Positions 33,721-45,480 of a stretch of 64,000 nt of DNA are shown here, one piece after another. Below the pieces are notes generated by a model. The model had not been told where the DNA came from and searched no databases. It saw nothing but the letters and a program-made list of their open reading frames with translations. Each line of letters opens with the position of its first letter. The first letter of the stretch is position 1. Source of the stretch: Antitrichia curtipendula (Eukaryota > Streptophyta > Bryopsida > Hypnales > Leucodontaceae); assembly GCA_951230915.1 (NCBI GenBank), contig OX579633.1:49056029-49120028 (forward strand). The letters run 5' to 3'. Position numbers and translations under genes: made by a program.

Positions 33721-36700
33721 ATGGGGAGCTTGGCGATGCACTGCGCGATGGACGGAGGGGCGGGAGGGTTGTTGGCTATGGCGGTGCCGTCGACCTCGGC
33801 GTTGCGGAAGCGAGGGGAAGGAAGCGCCGGCGGATTTGCTTCGTCGTCGAGTGGAGGCATGCGAAGCTGGTATTGATTTATTATTCCTTTTCTGGCCTGG
33901 CAATGGATTTGTAGTTTAGGAGCCAATTCCTTTCGCGGCGTTATGTGCGAATTCGATTTTAGAGTTTTGTTCACGAATTTTGCACCGCCAATTGTGTTTC
34001 AGAGCGTGTGATTGTTAAGGTTGTGTTCTTTTAGGTGTCAGGGTTAGTTGTCCATTGAGTTTCGGCTTTGTTTGGAGAGAGAAAGATGGATATATGTAGT
34101 TTTACGTAGTCAGTTGTTAGTTGTTTTTTTCTTACTTGTAATCCGTTCGAAAAGAATTCGATGGTCGAGTTGTATGCTCATTGCACCGCCATTGTGCTGT
34201 TGATTGTGCGCTTTGCCGAAATTATGTTTTGGTCGTCATTAGGGCTATCGTCGAGTTTCAGTCTTGTCGCCTATGGATGGATATATTTGACTTAGTCAAG
34301 GGTTAGTTTGTTTCGTACTTGTAATCCGTTCGAAACGGATTCGATGTTGGAGAGTAGGCTCATTTCACCGCCATTTATGCTGTTGATTACACGATTGCCG
34401 AAATTAGTTGTGGCCGTCTTTAGGACTATCATCGAGTTTCAGTCTTGTCTGTACATGCTTTACTTAATCGTTAGTTTTTTTCGTACTTGTAAGCATTAAG
34501 GAACGAATTCTATGTAAGAATTGTATTCACATTGCACCGCCGATTTGTGCGATTGCCGAAATTATGTGTTATCGGAGTTACCGTGGTTTGGCACGAATTT
34601 TCTGGAGATTCGAGCACTCAACGGTGTTCTTATGCTTGAAGCATCTTTGCTCTATTACTCTTCATAACTGTAGGAGGTTTCTAGATGATCGGTTGTATCT
34701 TGCATTTCCCTCAGAGTATCGTATGATGGCTCTTCTGGAGCAGGATGCATTTAGCCGCTTGAGAAGTCGTGGTAATCTTTGGCTGTAGAATCGTGGTAAT
34801 CGATTGTCTGCTGGCACCTACTTTGTAATTGGCACATCTAGTTTGGAAAGCTGTCGAGTTTTTGAACGGAATTAAGCATGGCTTTGAAGAGTCTGATGTC
34901 TCATTCATCAGGAAATTCCAAGGTCCTTTCTTCAATATTGTGTTTGGGGGTGGGGGTCGGGATATTACTACTTCAATAGAAATTGCAACACATTTGCATT
35001 ATTAAATCATGTACATCTGATGCAATATTATAAACAAACAGGATCTTTTTGTACTGATAAGATTTAAGGCCTTTCTATTGTATCTACATTATGTGTATTC
35101 AGTCTGCATTAGTAAAGTTACAATTTCAAGTAATTATGAAAAGCATACATACATATATATAATTTGTACTGAACGCTGCGATTGCTTCGTACGTATTAAT
35201 CAATATTGAATCCTGCAGGGGAAACTTTCTTGATATAGTCTTTGACTTGTTTGAAAAGGTTTGCGGGTCAACCTGTGGAGCCATCCGGGACAGTTCGAAG
35301 GAATCAGGTTTGGCAAGTGAATGTGGCGGCTGATCATTCAGGGTCGAAACCTGAAGCCCACAAGCGGCGAGGAAAGTGGGGGTACCATCCTCTGGAAGAA
35401 CTAACCAAGCATGAGAGGGAGGCAATGCAAGCTGGCAATGGGCGGCCTTCCGATGCTGATATTGCGAGAACCTTAACCGAGGTGACTTTCGTCGTCGTTT
35501 TATCTCCTGAGTTGATTAACTTGGTTTTTGATGTGTTATTATTATAGAGACAAATTGCAGAAGTCGCTGTGCATTGAGCAGGTTGGGGGTTTTCTATGCC
35601 CCTTCACTTGCGCTCTGACACGGTAACACAGTGTTTCTGACAGTCCATGCTGAGCAACTGAAATTAATACCGTGCTTTATCGAATCACTCCTACATGGGC
35701 AATGTGAACTGGTCACGACAACAGCATCAGGGTATCTATTCACTAGCCAACGATAAAATCGTCGATTCTTACACTTCGATGGTTCTGTTCAGGTCAACTG
35801 GAAGGCTGTCATTTACGCCTCTGTTGTTACGATTGAAGACATAGTTTTTGGAACGGAAGTTCAGTTCTTGGTCGACGAGCACGGAGGTAAGTTCGCAAGT
35901 CATTTCCTGTTTCATTTTTTCCTCGGTGCTCGCACTTGGCGCGTGGTTTGTATGATAGGGTTGTTCAAAACGTATCTACGTGCTTACGACTGATGTAAGT
36001 TGGTTGCATTGTCATCCTCTTAGATTTAGAAATGCGATTTGCAACCTGTTCCTTTGAGTATGGGTATGCAAGTTTGGATTTTTCGGTCTATGCACTTTTA
36101 CATAGGTTCTTCGCTGATTGATGTGAGAAGCGCAACCTAATTGCTTACTGGTGGTACTCGCAGATTTTTTTTTCGAGATGAACGACGACAATGAGTTCCT
36201 TTCAAAACTATGTGATTCTCAAACTTTCACGGTATGTAAATTTTTCACAACTGCTAGTTAGTTCATTATTTATTCAAATTTTTTTAATTCGAAGAGTTAG
36301 GGTCGTAGTCTATACGACAGGAGTGTCTTACAGTTTTTAAAGCAATAGGTTTAAGCTCTTTCTCATTTTTAGGTTATCATCGAAAGGACGGTTATTCAAA
36401 GTGAGGAGATGCAAATTCAGAAAGTTGAATCGACCCTTAAACGCAATTATTTTATTGAATGAATTTTTGAGACCAGACATTAACAGGAAATTTTCTTTTG
36501 CTCTCTGAAGGGCAGGTTATGATAGGCTTCGGTGCGATGGATGAGGTTCAAGTCTCTGAAATGGTTGACGGTGGCGAAGAAATGGACGATGACGAGGACG
36601 ACGATGACATACTCATGGAATTTAGTGACGACAGTGATGATGAGTTTAACCCCGATGATGTTGTTCCACCTGTCAGTCCCTCAATACCAACTATTTTGCA

Positions 36701-39700
36701 TTTAGTTTTTTTTTGTGATCGAAACAATTCGTATCTCCTACCATTAGGGTAGCATGTCGTAGTTGAAACTGCTTCGTGTGAATTGTTCACTGCGTACAAG
36801 AGAGGCTTCATTGAGAGCTTTTGATTCTCTTTAGTGCGAGTCTTCGAGTTGCAAATATCTATTGTAATCATCTAGAGTCTAATTCCTGGCTAGTAGGGTT
36901 GCTGATACTGGTTGTGTGTCTTAAACATCCTTTTTTTTCTCTCCAGCAATTTTGGGAGGAATTGGCAAGCGGTGGAGGTAGCCTCGATGATCGGTTATCA
37001 CCGGAGTCCATGGGCTCCCTCGGTGGATGGGGAGGCCCCGAAACCTTGGCCTGGGTGCACCCCTTAGAATTCGCCACTAAGATCTCTCAGGTTGGTCATT
37101 GAAGAATTGTTCCATATTTCTTTTTGGACCTTTTATCTATATTCTCCTTTTATGGAACTTTCACGCTTGCTCATGATTGGAGATCTAAGGAACGGTATTA
37201 CGCCTTCCTGTCATAGCCGGTCTTTCGGCAGGCATGATTTTTTGCTAGGCATGCTGTCTATGTTAGTGTGATCTCAGTGTGGGCAGAATATTCTAGGTTT
37301 CATGGATGTCGATGTAGTCATTAAGGCTCTCGTTAAATATACAAGAGAAGTGAGAGATTCTTAGATTCTTAGACGGTTGCAGATAGGACTTTATTGCTTC
37401 ACGGAAAGTATCTTATTAATGGTCACAAAGCTGAATTTCTTGAAGTTTTTGAAGTGCAGGCCGTAACAACTGATCACACCGAGGAAATGAACAAGCCAAC
37501 GAAGCGTCTCACAATAACAGGAATTGTGAGGAGGGTCACTGAAGAGGAGGAGCCCTATGTACAGAGTCTCTGGTATGATCGTTTCTGGTGGGATGAAGAG
37601 AATGACGGTGAGGAAGAAGAAGACTCTTTGACAGGTGAGGACGAGACTTCAAAAGAAACGGATAAGGGTTCGCGAACTCGATGGAAAGTTGTGAATGGAG
37701 CACCCTCCTCATTCAAGGCAGGGGACGGGAAGCCAAACCCAAGTACTGGCATGCGGAGAACCTCTAGCAAGGGGGTCGTTGAGGTGGATGAACAAAGGTC
37801 AAGAAATGGAAGTACTCGACCTTCTTCAACCAGTGACTCTATAAGTTCTGATACAGAGATTGATAACAGTCCGGATAGCACCAGGAGAGAGGGGCGTGCC
37901 AGTACTGTGAGAGACTCAACGGGGACTTCTACTACTGACGAGACTACACTGGTTGGGTCCATCATAGAAGGTGACGTAGTAGGTGAGGTAGGTGATCTAT
38001 CAGAAGGTGCATCTGTGGAAGGAGGCGACGCTGCTGAGGGTGAATGGAGAGAAGAGAGTAGTAGTTGGGATGTGGGTAGTTCCTTTTATAAGCTGGAAAT
38101 GCTCAGCATGCAGCTTGATTTGAACTCAGGGTTGCAGGTAAGAACTTCTCCGCTTGCTACTCTTGTTGCTTTTCTACGGATACCGTTGCACTGGACCACT
38201 GTAGGAGGAAGTTTATCTCATTTTGGAGTATCTAAGCTGATAACGAAGTTAAGAAATTGCTACTTACTGTCTAGGATATACTGATTATGTTTCTGGAACT
38301 GTTTTTCTGTGGTTAACCTTTAAAGGTCGCAGGATCTTAGACAAGACAAAGATTTTCTATATAATATGTGTTGCACAAGTTTTTGAAGTTGCATAATAAA
38401 AAGAGAAAGAGATGTTAAGAATCATGATTAGAAATTTTCCGTACCATCAAATTTTTGAGTTTTTTGGAAACGAGTTTGAAGCATTTGCGTTTGGAATTTC
38501 TGCAAACATATAGCTTTAATATGTATCAAGTGAATTCTTGAATTATCGCCTAAAATCTTATCTTACATTGATTAGTACAAAGAAACGAAAAAGTTTCATA
38601 ATGAAACATCATGTCTTTCCCATGGTGAATTTTTTTTTTTTAACACTAGGTGAATATTGAGTACTGTGTCCTTTTCCTCAGTAATTTGAAATAGCGCTTT
38701 TAATTTGGAATATAGCCATTAAATTTTTGAGAAAATGATTTGAAGGCCTTTTGGTGGTTAAATGTGTTAATATTGGCCAATGTTGAGATCTGGTTCAGAA
38801 TTATTGCTGACACTCAGAATCCATCTCTCAACCTCTTGCGTTGTTTCCAGAAATCCATAGAAATACAGGACTTCAGTAATGGTCAAGCAGACATACTGGC
38901 CCATTCTGCGGCAACAATTATGGAACGGGTTAATCAAGGAGGAAGCAAGACTGATCGAGCCCTCAAATCATTGTGCCGACGAGAAAAGGGTCTAGAAATT
39001 GAGGTATGTTTTCGATGTCATCAGACACATCAGTTTGTCTCGTCAATGCTGTCATCAATCCGAGTTCCTTCGTGGAATTGGTTTTTGTCTGCCGTGAGAG
39101 TATTATGTCTTGCAAGTAACATCTAGCTGTGAATCTTCTCTTCTCACACTAGTTTTATATTGTAGCATTGAAATGCCTGGTTCTTAATGGCCATATTATG
39201 AGAGCTTGATTATTGAAGTTCAGTTCTGTTTGTGTAATAACCTGATCATGCAATCTTACACAGGAAGCTGCAGTTGTTGGAGTTGACTGCTTAGGTATGG
39301 ACTTGCGAGTTAGCGCAGGCATCGAGGTCCAGACACTTCGTTTCCAGTTCAATAGGAAGGTATGTATGATTTATTAAACTATGATCTTCTAGAAACCAAC
39401 TTTTGAAACACTGAATGTGTGTTATTGTGGATTGCTGCTGAACCCTTAAGTCCGCGAACTAAAATTACAAAATGCACTTTAGACGGTATTCGTCAATTAT
39501 AGTCACGTGCAAAAACATATTTCTATTGTTGAAAAATGGAGGACATGATTTCTTCTTTCTGTGATGCATTCTTGTACCTTTAGGCTTTCTAAACGATTCG
39601 TGCAACTTCGCCTCTTATGTCATCCTGGCAAGGAATCTGTTTAGTGGAATCTTACTGGTGTTCATTACCCCTACGTGAATGTGCAGGCTACATGTGAAAA

Positions 39701-39803
39701 AGTTGCAGATCAGCTGATAGATCAGTTGCTCTACCCACGCCCCGGGGTTAAGCGACCGAGGAAGAGCCAACAACCCCGCACTCCAAGGAGGTGGCAATCT
39801 TGA
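33721..39803 (+). CDS. At3g49140-like plastid protein (DUF2470/FMN-binding split-barrel type), ten exons
   Basis: Exons: 33,721-33,869; 35,259-35,481; 35,793-35,886; 36,164-36,231; 36,516-36,671; 36,947-37,090; 37,460-38,137; 38,851-39,003; 39,264-39,359; 39,687-39,803. All junctions are GT-AG and the phases agree, giving 625 codons. The first 50 residues are Ser/Ala/Arg-rich with few acids, like a chloroplast transit peptide. Family blocks follow: KWGYHPLEEL, the acidic DDDEDDDD run after VMIGFGAMDEV, GWGGPETLAWVHPLEFA, SSFYKLEMLSMQLD, ADILAHSAATIMERV, LKSLCRREKGLEIE, VGVDCLGMDLRVSAG. This order matches Arabidopsis At3g49140, often mislabelled a PPR protein; the C-terminal half resembles the haem-utilisation/glutamyl-tRNA-reductase-binding fold. 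Exon 7 carries a ~150-residue acidic and Ser/Thr-rich spacer longer than in Arabidopsis. Exact function is not established. Exon 1 is the least certain. Confidence 0.85.
33940..34575. repeat. Tandem ~175-bp units in intron 1
   Basis: Four diverged units start near 33,940, 34,133, 34,312 and 34,480. Shared words are ACTTGTAATCCGTTCGAAA, TTGCACCGCCATT, GATTGCCGAAATTA and TCGAGTTTCAGTCTTGTC. They fill almost half of the first and longest intron (1,389 bp) of the At3g49140-like gene and do not resemble the transposons around. Confidence 0.8.
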
Positions 39804-40430
39804 GACAGGCTCATTGGCCATGTGTTGGAACATTATTCTTCCGATCTGCTCAAATAGCATCTCAAATATGAGGTGCGGCTAGCTGAACATTTGTTCAGAT
39901 CTTTGAGGTATTAATTAGGGGCTCTTAAGTGTTAGCATTGATATTGGAGAGCCGATCAATCCGATTGGCTGCGAACAGAACATGCAAGCAGTCTCATCTC
40001 TTTTTCTCTTGGGGTCAGGCTGGTTGCCCAAGTCCTTACAGCAACGGTTGATGCTGAGCATTTGCTGACAAACTCGGGGGGTGCATGACGCAGCATCCAC
40101 TCCGCATATTTTGTAATTACAAGCCGAGCACATTCACATAATGTTCAGTGTACTGTTTCACCTTGTATCTGTTGTCCAAGTTGGATTTTCAGACATTTAG
40201 CTTATCGCCAAATCGCCAAATCATAACACTAAATAACCCCATATAACTCCAAACCTTCTCCCTCTCCGTCTTGGAATGTGTAGGGTATGTCTAAAGTATT
40301 TACACCTATTGGTCACTACACATATTTAGATCGATTGGTTTCACAATTCTTTTACTGCATTACAATAACAAATTTGAGAGTTTTCCACTTGTATTTTGGT
40401 CAACTCATTTTTCAGTCAAAGCATATATTA
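39804..40430 (+). other. 3' UTR and downstream flank of the At3g49140-like gene
   Basis: No further coding sequence. The 3' UTR probably occupies the first few hundred bases; no unambiguous polyadenylation signal can be named. Confidence 0.5.
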
Positions 40431-40432
40431 TA

Positions 40433-40790
40433 CTCCCTCTGTCCCAAAATGATCTTCCTATTACACAAGATGTTATAGATTAAGCTCAAAAAGAACTATT
40501 TTTTCAAAAAAAATTGACTTATGAATAGAGTTTGATTTCCTCCTATTGTTCTGAAATTTTGAGTTTTAAATTAGTTTTCAAAGTGTGGTTTCAAAGTGCT
40601 TGAAAATTGAATTTTTGAGGCATTTTTGAAGAGCACCGGTGGCCACTCACTTGATGCATGGGATTGGTTAGCATGCCCATGCTTTTGGACTATGTACAAG
40701 TGTCACTAGCTCCCTTTCTCCTCCAACAAGAAGATCATTTTGGGACACTAAATAAAGGTCAACAGGAAGGTCATTTTGGGACGGAGGGAG
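40433..40790. mobile_element. Stowaway-type MITE (Tc1/mariner class)
   Basis: The 26-base terminal inverted repeats (40,433-40,458 and 40,765-40,790), CTCCCTCYGTCCCAAAAT at the tip, differ at two positions, and TA stands on each side (40,431-40,432; 40,791-40,792). Length is 358 bp with no coding capacity. The CTCCCTCCGT terminus and TA duplication are the Stowaway signature. An extra internal copy of the GATCATTTTGGGAC word lies at ~40,733-40,746. Confidence 0.9.
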
Positions 40791-40836
40791 TAGTTGATTA
40801 GAGTAAAAACATATAGCTTCCCATTTTTGTCTTTGG

Positions 40837-41045
40837 TGTTAAGATTATATTATTATCTTAATATACTCTTAATTCTAATTGGATAGTCAACTAGTGATTA
40901 GATAGGAATCCATTCCACGAATGGGAGAAGAGTACTATTCATCTTCTTTCTCGTTTATATTTCATACCTTCTTCCAAATGACACTCTTGTGTACTTTGGT
41001 TGTTTGTTACCTTTTTGTGGTTTGTTAACTTTCTATTGTGCAACA
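40837..41045 (+). repeat. Copia 5' LTR
   Basis: TGTTAAGATTATATTA at the start and TGCAACA at the end; paired with 49,712-49,926. Shared core TAGTCAACTAGTGATTAGAT and CATACCTTCTTCCAAATGAC. Confidence 0.85.
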
Positions 41046-41752
41046 CACTATCAACATGCTCTTGTACATTTGTCTTTACATTTCTTAAGGCTTTGTACTT
41101 TTGATTTAGTTTTTATTAGATTTTATAAGAAGCTTTTTTACACCCTCTGTCCATTTTTCTTTTCTGTCCAATCCACTCTACTTTCCTTCCTTTACTATTT
41201 TATAGCTCTTCTATTTTAAAGATCCCTCCAAGCACCTACTCCACCCCCACCCTTCTTTGTATCATTGGTCTGGCCCCTCCCTTTTGTGCCTAGGCTCTAT
41301 CTATACGACTATACCTACCACTCAAATCCTACTTCCCTCTGATCTTCTCCTATTCCTCCATGTTTTTGTGTACCTCTTGCCAATTTGTACACCTCTTTCT
41401 AATCATATGATGCTTCAACATCCATCCTCAAGCTTCCTCTTCACCTTCCACTTTCCTCTTTGTCATTCATCCACCTCTATGTTTTTCATCTTTAAATTTA
41501 TTTTATATTTTATCATCTTTATTTTTTAATTTATCTATGTTTTATATTTTATTTATATTTTATTTTATACTTTTTTATTTATTTTTACTTTATCATATTT
41601 TTTTCTCCAAAGAAAACTTTACTTTTACCTTTATCTTTTTTTCTTTTTTTTCCTTTTTTCTTTTTTATCTTCTTCATCCTTATCTTTTTTTATATTTTCA
41701 AACCCTAATTTTTAATTTCTTCTAATTATAAGTCATCTTTTCTTTCTCTATC
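41046..41752. other. Copia leader, pyrimidine-rich low-complexity tract
   Basis: 41,220-41,740 is dominated by TTTTA/TTTAT and CTTC words. The small open frames in it are composition artefacts. Confidence 0.6.
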
Positions 41753-42576
41753 ATGAGTACTTCAATATCTTCCGTTGCTACTTCTACAACGATTCCAGTG
41801 GCTATTACTATTACTATTGAACCACCAAGACTCTAGCCTCTTCTTTTTCACAACTCACAGTCGATGGTAGAAATTATTTATTATAGGCGAAAATTGTGAA
41901 AGCACATATATATGCAAAACAATTATTAAACTACATTACTTTTGATAAACTTTCTTATGTAAGTGCCTCTGTTTCTATTTCAAGTACTTGGAAAACATTA
42001 CTTTTACTCCGTTGCCATCTTGTCCCACTTTGCAACATCAATATTTGAAACTTGAAAGTCCAAATGAGCTTTGGCACAAGCTCAAATCTCACTTTGAACG
42101 TCAAAAAATCATCTTTCTTCCTAGAGCCCTCCATGATTGGTCTCACTTAGGAGTGTTGGACTTTCCAACACTCATTGCTTTCAATAATGAGCTATATCAC
42201 ATTATATCACAACTGAACTTGTATAGTCCGACCATTACTGAAAAAGAGATGATTGAGAAAATTCTCTTAACATTTCCACTTGCCTCTATTGTTTTTGCAC
42301 AACAGTACAAAAACATGAAATTTGAGAATCACTTATTTCTTGCTGAAAAACAAAACGAAATCCTCTTTCGTAATGTATAGGCCCATCCAACTGGAACTAT
42401 GGTTCTTGAATCCCATGTTGCCAAGGTTTCCAATGTTAAACCTAAAGCACATAAATATGAAAAAAATTGCTATAAACAACTGGTAGCCATAGCAATAATT
42501 ATGATAACCAACAATTACAAAAGAAAGAAAAACACTTCTTTTACTAACAATCATGGTAAATGTCTATTAGAGACAC
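41753..42576 (+). pseudogene. Copia gag (UBN2 type), N-terminal part
   Basis: An ATG at 41,753 opens MSTSISSVATST. After stops and frameshifts the frame from 41,988 gives the UBN2 core: SPNELWHKLKSHFERQKI, LPRALHDWSHLGVLDF, FNNELYHIISQLNL and EKEMIEKILLTFP. That W-H-L/K...F/Y-x-L-x-x-I-x-x-L pattern is typical of Copia gag. A TAG at 42,378 breaks it, and the zinc knuckle is cut by the hAT-like insertion at 42,584. Confidence 0.8.
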
Positions 42577-42959
42577 GTTCTTGCCAGGGTTGTTCTGCGC
42601 GACCTGGCGACATCGCGACAGACAGACGTCACGCGACATCTAGTAGACCCTCCGCGACGTCACATAAAGTCAAATTTACCTTTGACTTTTTAATAAATTA
42701 CCCCCCTTTTACCTAAGCCACGTGGATGCCATGTGGCATCCACGTGGCACATTTTAGGGGCGCATGCAGGTGTGACGTGGACGGGCGACTTCGGGTACAC
42801 AGCGACCGCGGGTAGGGGCAACTTCGTGTAAGGGCGACCTCGGGTTGGGGCGACCTCAGGTGGGGGCGAGCGCGGGTAGGAGAACACGAGTGTAGGCGAC
42901 CGCGGGTAGAAGAACATGGGTATGGGAGAATGCGGATAAGGGAGACCGTGGCTGAGGCG

Positions 42960-43740
42960 ACTTCGGGTAGACTCTTGGACCCGTGGTCGCCCAAGCTAGA
43001 CCCGAGGTCGCCCAAGACAAGAGGTCGCCTACCCGAGGTCGCCTAGACCCGAAATCGCTCCTTAAACACAAAATTTGACCAATCTTGAGACAAAGACAAA
43101 AGAAGGGCTCCCACCACCACCCAAGGTCGCCCAAGACATGAGGTCGCCCTAAGAGGTCGCCCAAGACAAGAGTTCTCCTACCCGAAGTTGCCTAGATCCG
43201 AAATCGCTCCTTAAACACAAAATTTGACCAATTTTGAGACAAAGACAAAAGAAGGGCTCCCACCACCACCCGAGGTCGCCCAAGACAAGAGGTCGCCTAC
43301 CCGCAGTCGCCTAGACCCAAAATCGCTCCATAAACACAAAATTTGACCAATTTTGAGACAAAGACAAAAGAAGGGCTCCCACCACCACCCGAGGTTGCCC
43401 AAGACAAGAGGTCGCTCAAGACAAGAGGTCGCCTTAAGAGGTCGCCCAAGACACGAGGTCGCCTACCCGTAGTCGCCTAGACCCGAAATCGCTCCTTAAA
43501 CACAAAATTTGACCAATTTTGAGACAAAGACAAAAGAAGGGCTCCCACCACCACCCGAGGTTGCCCAAGACACGAGGTCGCCTACCCATAGTCGCCTAGA
43601 CCCGAAATCGCTCCTTAAACACAAAATTTGACCAATTTTGAGACAAAGACAAAAGAAGGGCTCCCACCACCACCCGAGGTCGCCCAAGACAAGAGGTCGC
43701 CTACCCGCAGTCGCCTAGACCCAAAATCGCTCCTTAAACA
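42960..43740. repeat. Left subterminal array of the hAT-like element
   Basis: Five copies of a unit containing GAGGTCGCCCAAGACAAG, GAAATCGCTCCTTAAACAC, AATTTGACCAATTTTGAGAC and GGGCTCCCACCACCACC. Spacing varies between ~115 and ~170 bp because the short GGTCGCC words between the units vary in number. Translating it backwards gives repeated WWWEPFFCLCLK peptides, an artefact. Confidence 0.9.
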
Positions 43741-44374
43741 CAAAATTCAAGTTTCAAGTTCCCAAAATCGGCAGTAGGGGCGACCGCAGGTGAGGCGACC
43801 TCGGATCCAGGAAGGAGGGAAATTCAAGTTTGAAATTCATGGAATCCAAGGCAGGGGGCGACTGCAGGTGGGGGCGACCTTGGGTCCAGGAAGGAGGGAA
43901 ATTCAAGTTTGAAATTCATGGGATCCAAGACATGGTGACCACGAGTAGAGAGATCAAAATCTTTCACTTCCTAAATTTGATTTTGGATGCTCATGGTACA
44001 CTTTGAAATGAATTTTGAGAAAAACATGTCAACTACCACAATTAAGAATTTAGTAAGGTTCTACAAGACTTTTAAGCTTTTTCTTCATCAAAATGTGAAA
44101 GATAGGCCATGTGGGGTCTAATGAATGGAAGTTTAGTGAATCCATTCCTCATTTTATTACTTTCTCCTCCACCATTCATTTTAGTCATGCACCATTTACT
44201 TCATTTTATTCAAAATTACATATTAGGGGAAAGGCCATTGAATTCAAAAAAATTCACAATGAAAAATAAAATATGGATGTCACTTCTATATATTTAGGTG
44301 ACTTCTTCATAAAGAAGCAAAAAAAGTGGGATTACATAACTCTAGGCATGGCATACAAAATTAATAAACTTGAT

Positions 44375-44407
44375 ATTAGGGTTTAGGGTTTAGGGTTTAG
44401 GGTTTGG
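44375..44407 (+). repeat. Interstitial plant-telomere-type repeat
   Basis: Four TTTAGGG units plus a degenerate fifth inside the central part of the hAT-like element. Too short to be a telomere. Confidence 0.9.
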
Positions 44408-44939
44408 GAAGACCTTTTACATTGCACCAAATTATAATTCACTATTGGCATTGTATTACTTTGCTATTCACTTGTACATGCCTTAAGCCTTTCAGTTGGA
44501 TGTTCAATGGACAATTGTCCTTTAGGGATTTATGCTATCATTTTGAAATGCAATTTCAACAAATTGACTTGTCGAAGGATTTAATTTTGTTGTTATAATT
44601 ATTTTACAATTGAATTATTGTATTTTGATTTCATCTTTGAGCTATTATCCATTTTGATTAAATTTAATCTTGAGCCAACTTATATTGAACATTTTTTCTA
44701 GAAATAAATGTGAAGTGGTTTTTACTTCAAGTAGTTGGTATTCATGTAGAAGAAAGTAAATGACCAATCTTCCATAGAAGAATTCATGGACACGGAAATT
44801 AGATTTAAACAATGAATACAAACATAGTACAAAAGGTCAAGCCAAGAGATGGAGAGACTTTCTCTTTCTGCCCAAACGGAGAGATACTGGAGACTTCGGG
44901 TGTTGGGCGACCGCGGGTAGGGATAGACCCTCTCTTCCT

Positions 44940-45480
44940 ACCCGCAGTCTCAAAATTGGTCAAATTTTGTGTTTAAGGAGCGATTTCAGGTCTAGGCGAC
45001 TTCGGGTAGAAGAATTATTGTCTTGGGCGACCTCTTGTCTTGGGCGACCTCGGGTGGTGGTGGGAGCCCTTCTTTTGTCTTTGTCTCAAAATTGGTCAAA
45101 TTTTGTGTTTAAGGAGCAATTTCGGGTCTAGGCGACTGCGGGTAGGCGACCTCTTATCTTGGGCGACTTCTTATCTTAGGCGATCTCAGGTGGTGGTGGG
45201 AGCCCTTCTTTTGTCTTTGTCTCAAAATTGGTCAAATTTTGTGTTTAAGGAGCGATTTCGGGTCTAGGCGACTGTGGGTAGGCGACCTCTTATCTTGGGC
45301 AACCTCTTAGGGCGACCTCTTGTCTTGGGCGATCTCGGGTGGTGGTGGGAGCCCTTCTTTTGTCTTTGTCTCAAAATTGGTCAAATTTTGTGTTTAAGGA
45401 GCGATTTCGGGTCTAGGCGACTGCGGGTAGGCGACCTCTTGTCTTGGGCAACCTCTTGTCTTGGGCGACCTAGGGTGGTG
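44940..45480. repeat. Right subterminal array of the hAT-like element (inverted)
   Basis: Four copies of the left unit in opposite orientation (GGTGGTGGTGGGAGCCC, CAAAATTGGTCAAATTTTG, AGGAGCGATTTCGGGTC, GGGCGACCTCTTGTCTTGG). Confidence 0.9.

Noticed and set aside
33721..39803. Pentatricopeptide-repeat protein
   Set aside because: Databases often label At3g49140 relatives as PPR proteins, but no 35-residue helical repeat pattern is present here.
40981..41725. Several plus-strand frames of 60-90 codons rich in Phe, Leu and Ile
   Set aside because: They come from a pyrimidine-rich Copia leader. Hydrophobic peptides are expected from T-rich DNA and do not indicate membrane proteins.
44375..44407. 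Chromosome end or telomere
   Set aside because: Only four to five TTTAGGG units, embedded inside a transposon with sequence on both sides.
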